The notes under the pieces were generated by a model. The model ran no database searches. It had not been told where the DNA came from and saw nothing but the letters and a program-made list of their open reading frames with translations. Made by a program: the position numbers and the translations under genes. From the NCBI GenBank assembly GCA_948745425.1, contig CAPZDM010000001.1, positions 36,335 to 58,286 on the forward strand: a stretch of 21,952 nt of DNA, in the 5' to 3' direction. Source of the stretch: an uncultured Clostridia bacterium (lineage in GTDB: Bacteria; Bacillota; Clostridia; TANB77; CAG-508). Of this stretch, positions 16,852 through 21,952 are shown piece by piece. Position 1 is the stretch's first letter; each line of letters starts with the position of its first letter.

Positions 16852-18583
16852 AAGAATATGTATCTACATATTTTTATTTTTTTGTTTTATCTTAAATATA
16901 ATTATAGATTTTAATATAAAAAACTATTTTGAAACATTAAATAAATGCTTTGGAAAGAACATCGTATTAAGTGGCAATCTATATGCTTTTATTTGCTTTA
17001 TAATTGCTCTTATTTCTATTTTAATTGTTTTAGACATATTACTTGTACTTTATAAAAATAAAGAGGAAAATAAGGGGATTAAATTTAAAACAGAAGACGG
17101 CACATATGGAACTGCTAATTGGATGGCTGAAAATGAAATATCAGAGGTTTTAGGAATAAATGATATTCCAGGTATAGTCTTAGGAAGATATAATACTAAT
17201 CTTATAAAATTACCATTTGACAGTTATTTTAATAAAAATATATGTGTATTTGGTAGTTCTGGAAGTATGAAAACAATAGGATTTTTATTAACAAATTTAC
17301 TGGAACTTTCAAAATATAAAAAATCAATCATTGTAACAGACCCAAAACGGTGAGATATATAGGAGTACATCAAGTTATTTTAGGAGTATAGGCTATACTG
17401 TAAGAGTTCTAAACTTAAATGATATGAGACATAGCGATAGATGGAATCCATTAAAAGAAAATGAGAATATAACAGATGTTCAAACAAGTGCAGATGTTAT
17501 TATTTCAAATACCCAAAGACATGATAAACGGTGGAGATGAGTTTTGGCCTAGAGCTGAAGAAAATCTTTTAAAGGCATTCGAATTTTACTTTTTAGAAAC
17601 AATATCTGATAAAAACAATTTAACAAATATATATAAACATATTGCAAATGGGGATATTGGGGAAATAGATGATATATTTAAAAAACTATCTCCAGACAGT
17701 CCTGCTCGTATGTCATATAATATTTTTGCAAGTGGCTCAGATACAATAAAAGCTAGTGTAATTACAGGTCTAGGAACAAGATTACAAATGTTTCAAAACG
17801 AGGATTTACAAAAAATAACCTCTGAAACTGATATTGACCTAACCTTACCAGCACAAGAGCCTTGCATTTACTATGTAATAACAAGTGATATGAATTCCTC
17901 TTTTGATTTTATTGCTTCATTATTCTATACTTTTCTCTTTATAAAGTTAGTTAGATATGCAGATTCAAAACCAAATGGCAGATGTGAAAATGAAGTGTTT
18001 TGTTTTTTAGATGAGTTCGCAAATATAGGACAAATTCCTGATTTTAATAAAAAAATATCTACAGTTAGAAGTAGAGGAATTGCATTAATTCCAATTTTAC
18101 AAAATATACGGACAATTTAAAAATAGATATCCTAATGATTTATGGGAAGAAATAATAGGTAATTGTGATACAAGAATTGGTATGGGAATGACAGATGTTT
18201 TGACATCGCAATATTTTTGCGATTTGATAGGGGTATCAACGGTTGAAACCACTTCAATAAAGAAGTCAAATAGTATAGAAGGTGATATCGAAGAATACGG
18301 TCAGAAAAATATATCAACACTAAAAAGAAATTTATTAAATGTAGATGAGATTTTAAGGATACCATCAAACAAATTACTTGTAAATCTTAGAGGAAATAAA
18401 CCATTATTATTAGACAAAGTAATGTATAAGGAACATCCTCTTGCAAGTAAACTAAAAGATAGCCCTATTAGTGAATATAATCCTAAGTGGACAAAGAATA
18501 CAGCTAATAATATTCTAGTAAAAGGAAAAGAGGCAGAAAAGCCCGTAAAAAAGAAAGAAAAACTGGGGTGGAATAATTTTTAA
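16844..18583 (+). CDS. virD4: VirD4/TraG-type coupling ATPase, with three in-frame CGG +1 shift sites
   Basis: The ATG at 16844 overlaps the preceding stop. With +1 steps at in-frame CGG 17348, 17529 and 18109, the gene reads as one 578-residue protein with no other defect. It has two N-terminal transmembrane helices (about 3-22 and 42-64), an AAA+ core with a Walker A variant (VFGSSGSMKTIGF, about 134-146; Met replaces the usual Gly before Lys), the VirD4 signature DPKGE (about 167-171, its Gly supplied by the shift at 17348), GGDEFWPRAEENLL (shift at 17529), Walker B FCFLDEFANIGQIPDF, and PILQNIGQFKNRYP (shift at 18109). It is the membrane coupling protein that feeds DNA to the T4SS. Zero-frame reading would stop immediately after DPK-R with the TGA at 17351. 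Confidence 0.9.
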
Positions 18584-18588
18584 CTTTA

Positions 18589-18597
18589 TGCTATAAT
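18589..18597 (+). promoter_or_regulatory. Candidate extended -10 promoter
   Basis: TGCTATAAT (18589-18597) is a perfect extended -10 box directly after the VirD4 stop, with transcription expected to start near 18604, upstream of the ORF at 18634. A similar TGCTATACT precedes the CAP gene. Confidence 0.55.
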
Positions 18598-18633
18598 TTC
18601 ATCAAAAGATATTATAAAGAGAGGAAATATAGT

Positions 18634-18867
18634 ATGGAGTATCAAGTTATAGATAATGTATCAAAAAAATATGCCACTGGAGGTATAGACACCAAAAGGG
18701 ATGCAGAGGATTTAAATAAAATGCTAAGAGAGGCTGGATTAGAACCGTTAAATATAATTCCAATCCTTTCAACAGAAGAAAGTTTAAAAACACCATATAT
18801 AAAATCAAGTATGAGCGAGATATCCACAGAAATAACTAGAAGAATAAATGAAAAAGGAAACAAATAA
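18634..18867 (+). CDS. Small hypothetical protein
   Basis: The ATG at 18634 follows GAGAGGAAAT. The 77-residue product has a short N-terminal strand region (MEYQVIDNVSKKYATGG) and a helix (DTKRDAEDLNKMLREAGLEP), then a Ser/Thr-rich helical end. It has no transmembrane segment and I recognise no family. It is probably the first gene of a short accessory operon with 18882. Confidence 0.55.
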   Translation: MEYQVIDNVSKKYATGGIDTKRDAEDLNKMLREAGLEPLNIIPILSTEESLKTPYIKSSMSEISTEITRRINEKGNK

Positions 18868-18881
18868 TTTGGAGAGTAAAT

Positions 18882-19121
18882 ATGGATAGATATGATATAG
18901 CATTAAACAATTATATAGAGTTATTTGGAGATGATGAAGATATATGTGAATATGTTTCTACTTGGGATTATGATGAAAATGATTTTTCGCAACTAGCTCA
19001 AAAACTAGAAAATTGCGTAAAAAAAAGGAAAAGATATAAAAGGATTTATGTATCTTTTTTAGAAAAAATTTACTATAAAACAATTTATAAAATTATATCA
19101 AGAAATATTGATGATTTGTAA
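18882..19121 (+). CDS. Small hypothetical protein, acidic N-terminus and basic C-terminus
   Basis: The ATG at 18882 follows GGAGAG, 14 nt after the previous stop. The 79-residue product has an acidic first half (LFGDDEDICEYVSTWDYDENDF) and a strongly basic second half (NCVKKRKRYKRIYVSFLEKIYYK). No family recognised. The dense Lys/Arg run would suit nucleic-acid binding, but this is only a composition argument. Confidence 0.5.
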   Translation: MDRYDIALNNYIELFGDDEDICEYVSTWDYDENDFSQLAQKLENCVKKRKRYKRIYVSFLEKIYYKTIYKIISRNIDDL

Positions 19122-19208
19122 TACGAATAGATAAATTATAAAATGAAGGATTTTAATAAGAATTCTGAGAATAGAACACTACATATTTTAAATAATTTAA
19201 TAAATAAT

Positions 19209-19239
19209 AGCATTTACCTAAAATGGTAAGTGCTTTTTT
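19209..19239 (+). terminator. Intrinsic terminator abutting the S1-like gene
   Basis: AGCATTTACC (19209-19218) pairs with GGTAAGTGCT (19225-19234, one G-T pair) around TAAAAT, followed by TTTTTT. GGAGGTG, the ribosome binding site of the next gene, begins only 5 nt after the T-run. It either ends the preceding transcript with a new promoter overlapping, or attenuates the S1-like gene. Confidence 0.75.
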
Positions 19240-19255
19240 AATTGGAGGTGAAAAA

Positions 19256-20050
19256 GTGAACGATTTAGCAATAAAAGAAATAATGAGAAGTAAAGAAGAA
19301 AGAAGAATATTAACAGGTAAAATTAGTGGCATAGAAGATGAATATTATAAATATAAAAATGAAAATATATCTTGTGCAATAGTTTGGTATGAAGATATAA
19401 AGGTGCTTATTCCTAGTACACATTTAGGAATATCAAAAATAAATAAATCTATGATTAGAGGAATGTTAGGTGCTGAAATTGATTTTATCATAATTGAACT
19501 AGATACTACTTCTAATATAGCAATAGCAAGTAGAAAAGATGCAATGGAACTAAGAGCAGAACTAGAATTACCAAAACTAAATATTAATGATACTGTATGG
19601 GTTAGAATACTTGCTGTTGGAGTTAAACATATTATAGTTGAGCTGTATGGAAAAGAGGTAATTATAAAAGTAGATAATTTACAGCATATATATATTTTGA
19701 ACTGTAAAAGCATATATGCACCAGGAGAATATCTTAAAGTGAAGATTAAGGATATTGACATAGAAAAAAATATATTTGAATTAAGTGCAAAAGACTTTAT
19801 AGAAAATCCCTATAAAAACATTAGAAAATATATAACAGAAAACGGAGAGTATACAGGTAAGGTTATTGCATTTCCAAAGAAAAATAGTGGTATTATTGTG
19901 CAACTAGATACAACAAATATCTCTTGCTTAGTTAGAGTTCCAGCAAGATTTAATAACTATCCACATTATTTAGATAATGTATTAATTAGAGTTACAGAGA
20001 TTAAGGAAGATAAGAAACTAATTTATGGATATTTAATGAGAGTTATATAG
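19256..20050 (+). CDS. S1-like RNA-binding protein
   Basis: The GTG at 19256 is chosen because GGAGGTG lies at 19244-19250; an upstream in-frame start would translate the terminator stem. The 264-residue product looks like two or three S1-type OB-fold domains: ILTGKISGIED...VLIPSTHLGISK with IDFIIIELDTTSNIAIASRKDA, then DTVWVRILAVGVKHIIVELYGKEVIIKVDNL...GEYLKVKIKDIDIEKNIFELSAKDF, and GEYTGKVIAFPKKNSGIIVQLDTTNISCLVRVP. The repeated VKIKDID...ELSAK form is typical of ribosomal protein S1-related proteins. It probably binds RNA or the ribosome. S1-like proteins on conjugative elements have no settled function. No in-frame CGG (AAC GGA near 19843 is out of frame). Confidence 0.7.
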   Translation: MNDLAIKEIMRSKEERRILTGKISGIEDEYYKYKNENISCAIVWYEDIKVLIPSTHLGISKINKSMIRGMLGAEIDFIIIELDTTSNIAIASRKDAMELRAELELPKLNINDTVWVRILAVGVKHIIVELYGKEVIIKVDNLQHIYILNCKSIYAPGEYLKVKIKDIDIEKNIFELSAKDFIENPYKNIRKYITENGEYTGKVIAFPKKNSGIIVQLDTTNISCLVRVPARFNNYPHYLDNVLIRVTEIKEDKKLIYGYLMRVI

Positions 20051-20062
20051 AAGGAGGATATT

Positions 20063-20539
20063 ATGGTTGACAAATTAAAAGTAATAAATTTTTTGCAGGA
20101 TTTCGGATGTGCTAGATTAACTCAACTACAGATATTATATAATGATGAAAATAATAATTTTAGAAACATTTTAGATGGTAATATGGTAAGTAAAAAGGGA
20201 GACGTATTCGTTCATAATACAAAGAAAATCAATGATAAAATGCTAATAGCCCTAGATATTCTATGTAAGTATAAAAATCGTTTTGTAAAATTCTATCAAG
20301 GTTATGAGCCAGTATTTATAACGTTCTTAACAAAAGACAATCTAATGTATCACATAATTGTAGCAGATGAAGAAAACCAAAAGGGAGTAGTAAAAATTAT
20401 AAATTCTTATCCATTATCAATACCAAAGGCAGATAGGTTAATTTTAGCATTTCCTAATGGCGAAGAACTAGAAAATATTGAATGTGAGATACCATTTTTA
20501 TATTCCACATATCCAGGACTTGAAGTGCTGAATGAATAA
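20063..20539 (+). CDS. Conserved-looking hypothetical ICE protein
   Basis: The ATG at 20063 follows AAGGAGG, 12 nt after the S1-like stop, so the two are co-transcribed. The 158-residue product begins with a winged-helix-like stretch (KVINFLQDFGCARLTQLQILY) followed by a mixed domain with YHIIVADEENQKGVVKIIN and ADRLILAFPNGEELENIE, strands that recall the predicted-relaxation or restriction-like fold of small ICE proteins (I suspect the DUF5697 type but cannot verify it). The N-terminal layout resembles that of the 15940 protein. Function unknown. Confidence 0.6.
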   Translation: MVDKLKVINFLQDFGCARLTQLQILYNDENNNFRNILDGNMVSKKGDVFVHNTKKINDKMLIALDILCKYKNRFVKFYQGYEPVFITFLTKDNLMYHIIVADEENQKGVVKIINSYPLSIPKADRLILAFPNGEELENIECEIPFLYSTYPGLEVLNE

Positions 20540-20544
20540 AAAAG

Positions 20545-20566
20545 TGATGGATTTTAATATCCATCA
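20545..20566. terminator. Convergent terminator between the 20063 gene and HU
   Basis: TGATGGAT (20545-20552) pairs with ATCCATCA (20559-20566) around TTTAAT. On the minus strand it is followed by TTTTTT (complement of 20538-20544), a good terminator for HU. On the plus strand only TTT follows, so it is weaker there. Confidence 0.75.
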
Positions 20567-20572
20567 TTTAAA

Positions 20573-20848
20573 CTATTTATTAACAGCTTCTTTTAATCCT
20601 TTACCAGCTTTAAATACTGGTATGACTGAAGCAGGTATCTTTATTTCTTCTTTAGTTCTTGGGTTTCTTCCTTTTCTAGCACTTCTTTTACGAGTTTCAA
20701 AATTTCCAAAATCAACTAATTTAACTTTTCCTTTATTCTTTAATTCGTTAGAAATAACTTCAATAATGGCATCTAAATTTGTTTCAGCAGATTTCTTTGA
20801 TTCACCCACTTTTGTAGACATTGTACTAACTAATTCACTTTTATTCAT
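20573..20848 (-). CDS. hup: HU-family DNA-binding protein
   Basis: The ATG at 20848 (minus strand) is chosen because GGGAGGTG lies just upstream; the longer reading would translate that site. The 91-residue product is a standard HU: MNKSELVSTMSTKVGESKKSAETNLDAIIEVISNELKNKGKVKLVDFGNFETRKRSARKGRNPRTKEEIKIPASVIPVFKAGKGLKEAVNK. It includes the helical dimer part, the GNFE turn, the flexible arm R-x-G-R-N-P-x-T with the intercalating Pro, and the closing PVFKAGKGLK. It bends and wraps DNA. It could be the host chromosomal HU or an element-borne copy. Confidence 0.93.
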   Translation of the reverse strand: MNKSELVSTMSTKVGESKKSAETNLDAIIEVISNELKNKGKVKLVDFGNFETRKRSARKGRNPRTKEEIKIPASVIPVFKAGKGLKEAVNK

Positions 20849-20880
20849 TTCAAATTCACCTCCCATAAACTATTAAAAAT

Positions 20881-20909
20881 AATTTACCAAATTCATATAA
20901 ATATGTCAA
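20881..20909 (-). promoter_or_regulatory. Sigma-A-type promoter of HU
   Basis: On the minus strand TTGACA (20909-20904) is followed after exactly 17 nt by TAAATT (20886-20881), close to the -10 consensus and just upstream of the HU ribosome binding site. Confidence 0.75.
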
Positions 20910-20986
20910 TATGAAAGCATCATAAGTATAGGAGCATTATAAAAAAACAAAATGAAATCTTATTATATATAATTTAGTATATAAAA

Positions 20987-21012
20987 GGAATAAAAATGCA
21001 ACTTTTTATTCC
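20987..21012. repeat. 10-bp inverted repeat
   Basis: GGAATAAAAA (20987-20996) and TTTTTATTCC (21003-21012) are perfect complements around TGCAAC. This lies in the 322-nt gap between HU and the XRE gene, which otherwise holds the HU promoter and the GTATAAAAATA repeats. It may be an operator. Confidence 0.6.
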
Positions 21013-21029
21013 AAAATAACATCTAATAA

Positions 21030-21113
21030 GTATAAAAATATACATTTAATAGAAAACAGATAAAAAAGTATAAAAATAACGAACAAAGTATATAGTAATA
21101 AGTATTTTTATAC
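21030..21113. promoter_or_regulatory. Three copies of GTATAAAAATA upstream of the XRE gene
   Basis: GTATAAAAATA occurs at 21030-21040 and 21068-21078, and its exact reverse complement at 21103-21113. Start-to-start spacings are 38 and 35 nt, near multiples of a helical turn. They lie 58-141 nt before the XRE gene. Candidate operator cluster, possibly autoregulatory. Confidence 0.5.
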
Positions 21114-21170
21114 ATGAATCATTGCAAGTAGACTAAAAGATATGTAAATAAATATTTTAAGGAGTATAAT

Positions 21171-21431
21171 ATGAAAAATTCAAGAAATATAGAAGGTAAA
21201 CTGAATGTTATAGGTGATAAAATAAGAGAATATCGCAAATTAAATAATCTTTCATATGAGAAATTATCAAGAATGCTTATGTTGTATGGTATCAATATTC
21301 ATAAACAAGCGATTTATAACATAGAAAAGGGAATAAGAACAGTTGTGGATTATGAAATTTGTGGTTTTGCTAAATGCTTTAGAATAACAGTAAATGATTT
21401 AGTAGGAGATTATTTTAGTAAAATGGATTAA
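21171..21431 (+). CDS. XRE-family helix-turn-helix regulator
   Basis: The ATG at 21171 follows AAGGAG. The 86-residue product is a single Cro/C1-type domain: NVIGDKIREYRKLNNLSYEKLSRMLMLYGINIHKQAIYNIEKGIRTVVDYEICGFAKCFRITVNDLVGDYF. It has the usual five-helix order (KIREYR, SYEKLSRML, HKQAIYNIEKG, DYEICGFAKCF, VNDLV). It binds DNA as a repressor or activator. The three GTATAAAAATA sites just upstream are candidate targets. It is followed by a good terminator and is probably monocistronic. Confidence 0.85.
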   Translation: MKNSRNIEGKLNVIGDKIREYRKLNNLSYEKLSRMLMLYGINIHKQAIYNIEKGIRTVVDYEICGFAKCFRITVNDLVGDYFSKMD

Positions 21432-21460
21432 GATATAAACTTTATATTATATATATAATA

Positions 21461-21496
21461 CCTTTCTTGATAGAGAATATCTAGAAAGGATTTTTT
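21461..21496 (+). terminator. Intrinsic terminator after the XRE gene
   Basis: CCTTTCT (21461-21467) pairs with AGAAAGG (21483-21489), with further GAT/ATC pairing inside, followed by TTTTTT (21491-21496). Confidence 0.8.
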
Positions 21497-21497
21497 A

Positions 21498-21526
21498 TTG
21501 ACTTTAAACTATTGATTTGCTAAAAT
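21498..21526 (+). promoter_or_regulatory. Sigma-A-type promoter of the AbrB-like gene
   Basis: TTGACT (21498-21503), a 17-nt spacer, and TAAAAT (21521-21526). It follows the XRE terminator directly and lies 45 nt before the AbrB start. Confidence 0.8.
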
Positions 21527-21570
21527 ATAAATACACGCATTTATAAAATTATGAAAGGGGAAAATCAGAA

Positions 21571-21813
21571 ATGAAGAGTACAGGGGTTATAAGACGACTT
21601 GATGAACTAGGAAGAATAGTTATACCAATGGAATTAAGAAACAAATATAACATAAAAGAAAAAGATCCAATTGAGATATTTGTTGATGGAAGTTCAATAG
21701 TATTGAGAAAATGTGAACCAAACTGCACATTTTGTGGAGGTTCAAAAAACTTGATAACTTTTGAAAACAAATTGATTTGTGATAAGTGTATTTCTAAGAT
21801 AAATAAAATGTAA
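21571..21813 (+). CDS. AbrB/SpoVT-type regulator with C-terminal zinc ribbon
   Basis: The ATG at 21571 follows GAAAGGGGAAAA. The 80-residue product has an AbrB swapped-hairpin domain (about 1-48: MKSTGVIRRLDELGRIVIPMELRNKYNIKEKDPIEIFVDGSSIVLRK) with the canonical LDELGRIVIPMELR core, followed by a compact zinc ribbon with two CxxC pairs (CTFC at about 54-57, CDKC at about 73-76). The same two-part layout occurs in many clostridial AbrB proteins. It is a DNA-binding transition-state-type regulator, with its own promoter and terminator. Confidence 0.9.
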   Translation: MKSTGVIRRLDELGRIVIPMELRNKYNIKEKDPIEIFVDGSSIVLRKCEPNCTFCGGSKNLITFENKLICDKCISKINKM

Positions 21814-21867
21814 GGATATATTTTTTACCTCAGAAATAGCGATATTCGTGCAAAAAAGTGATTCAAA

Positions 21868-21892
21868 AAAATCCAGAGAAATCTGGATTTTT
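21868..21892 (+). terminator. Intrinsic terminator after the AbrB-like gene
   Basis: AAAATCCAGA (21868-21877) pairs with TCTGGATTTT (21882-21891) around loop GAAA, with T-rich sequence following. Confidence 0.85.
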
Positions 21893-21913
21893 ACAATTTA
21901 ACATTAAAGTTAA

Positions 21914-21952
21914 CCCCCAGCTATGCTGGGGGACTCGGAAAACTTATAGTTT
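21914..21952. mobile_element. Very strong hairpin, possible IS200/IS605-type end
   Basis: CCCCCAGC (21914-21921) and GCTGGGGG (21925-21932) form an 8-bp GC-only-rich stem with loop TAT, followed by ACTCGGAAAACTTATAGTTT at the window edge. A short subterminal hairpin of this type at the element boundary, near a TTA-rich flank, is typical of IS200/IS605 insertion sequences. The transposase would lie outside the window, so this cannot be confirmed here. Confidence 0.45.

Noticed and set aside
573..18111. Systematic sequencing or assembly error inserting C before GG
   Set aside because: An error would not know the reading frame. About 25 out-of-frame CGGs and many Trp, Arg and NNG-GNN contexts with GG show no shift, while all 18 in-frame CGGs do. 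Not fully excluded without reads.
573..18111. Simple reassignment of CGG to another amino acid, or stop readthrough
   Set aside because: Reading CGG as any single triplet leaves the downstream sequence out of frame; only skipping one base restores homology.
3301..18583. Broken genes as pseudogenes under decay
   Set aside because: Decay would give mixed stops, deletions and indels at any phase. Here all defects in VirB4, adhesin, M23 and VirD4 are the same +1 event at in-frame CGG, and all catalytic motifs are intact. Only the carboxypeptidase shows a further, real truncation.
1..21952. Relaxase, integrase, tRNA or a visible suppressor tRNA gene
   Set aside because: I searched by eye for relaxase and recombinase motifs among the ORFs and for cloverleaf-like segments in the gaps and found none; they may lie outside the window.

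Overview
The window is strongly AT-rich. Its genes (SpoVG-like, AbrB-like, HU, sortase B, Cna-type adhesin, PrgI) suggest a low-GC Firmicute, probably a gut-type clostridial or related lineage. Most of it is the transfer region of a conjugative element (ICE or plasmid) encoding a Gram-positive type IV secretion system. No relaxase, integrase, tRNA or rRNA gene is visible, so only part of the element is present.

Layout. 1-190: two copies of a structured repeat with a 74-nt period, then a terminator hairpin. 216-661: 5' remnant of a D-Ala-D-Ala carboxypeptidase. 774-1748: a helix-turn-helix protein and a small membrane protein. 1759-5124: promoter, attenuator and structured leader, then VirB2-like pilin, PrgI-like protein, a membrane-anchored VirB4-associated protein, and the VirB4 ATPase. 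5186-11685: sortase B, a CAP-domain protein, and a very large thioester/Cna-B adhesin. 11713-14386: VirB6-like membrane protein and an M23 cell-wall hydrolase. 14390-16851: small cytosolic proteins including a SpoVG-like protein. 16844-18583: VirD4 coupling ATPase. 18634-20539: small ORFs, an S1-like RNA-binding protein, and an unrecognised protein. 20573-21813: HU (minus strand), an XRE regulator, and an AbrB-like regulator with a zinc ribbon. The end carries a very strong hairpin resembling an IS200/IS605 end.

Main result. Five genes (carboxypeptidase, VirB4, adhesin, M23 hydrolase, VirD4) look shattered into many ORFs. Every break is the same event: an in-frame CGG codon at which the correct frame resumes one base later at GGN (Gly). 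I find 18 in-frame CGG codons (573, 637, 3907, 4070, 4410, 4837, 4868, 4908, 8292, 8623, 11054, 11157, 14057, 14103, 14191, 17348, 17529, 18109). All 18 are +1 shift points, and in no intact gene is CGG read as Arg. About 25 other CGG trinucleotides lie out of frame inside coding sequence and none is associated with a shift. Skipping the C restores conserved glycines, including the VirB4 Walker A motif, the VirD4 DPKGE motif, the carboxypeptidase SGN motif and several glycines of the M23 fold, with no other defects in the repaired genes. This is best explained by a non-standard decoding rule, CGGN read as a single Gly, either by +1 frameshifting at an unassigned CGG codon or by a tRNA decoding a quadruplet.

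Second layer. Three leaders (before the pilin, the SpoVG-like gene and the 15149 gene) fold into hairpins that bury the Shine-Dalgarno sequence under an apical TTG/TG-[YYYTT]-CAA module. With the S1-like and SpoVG-like proteins, this suggests the element is controlled largely at translation.
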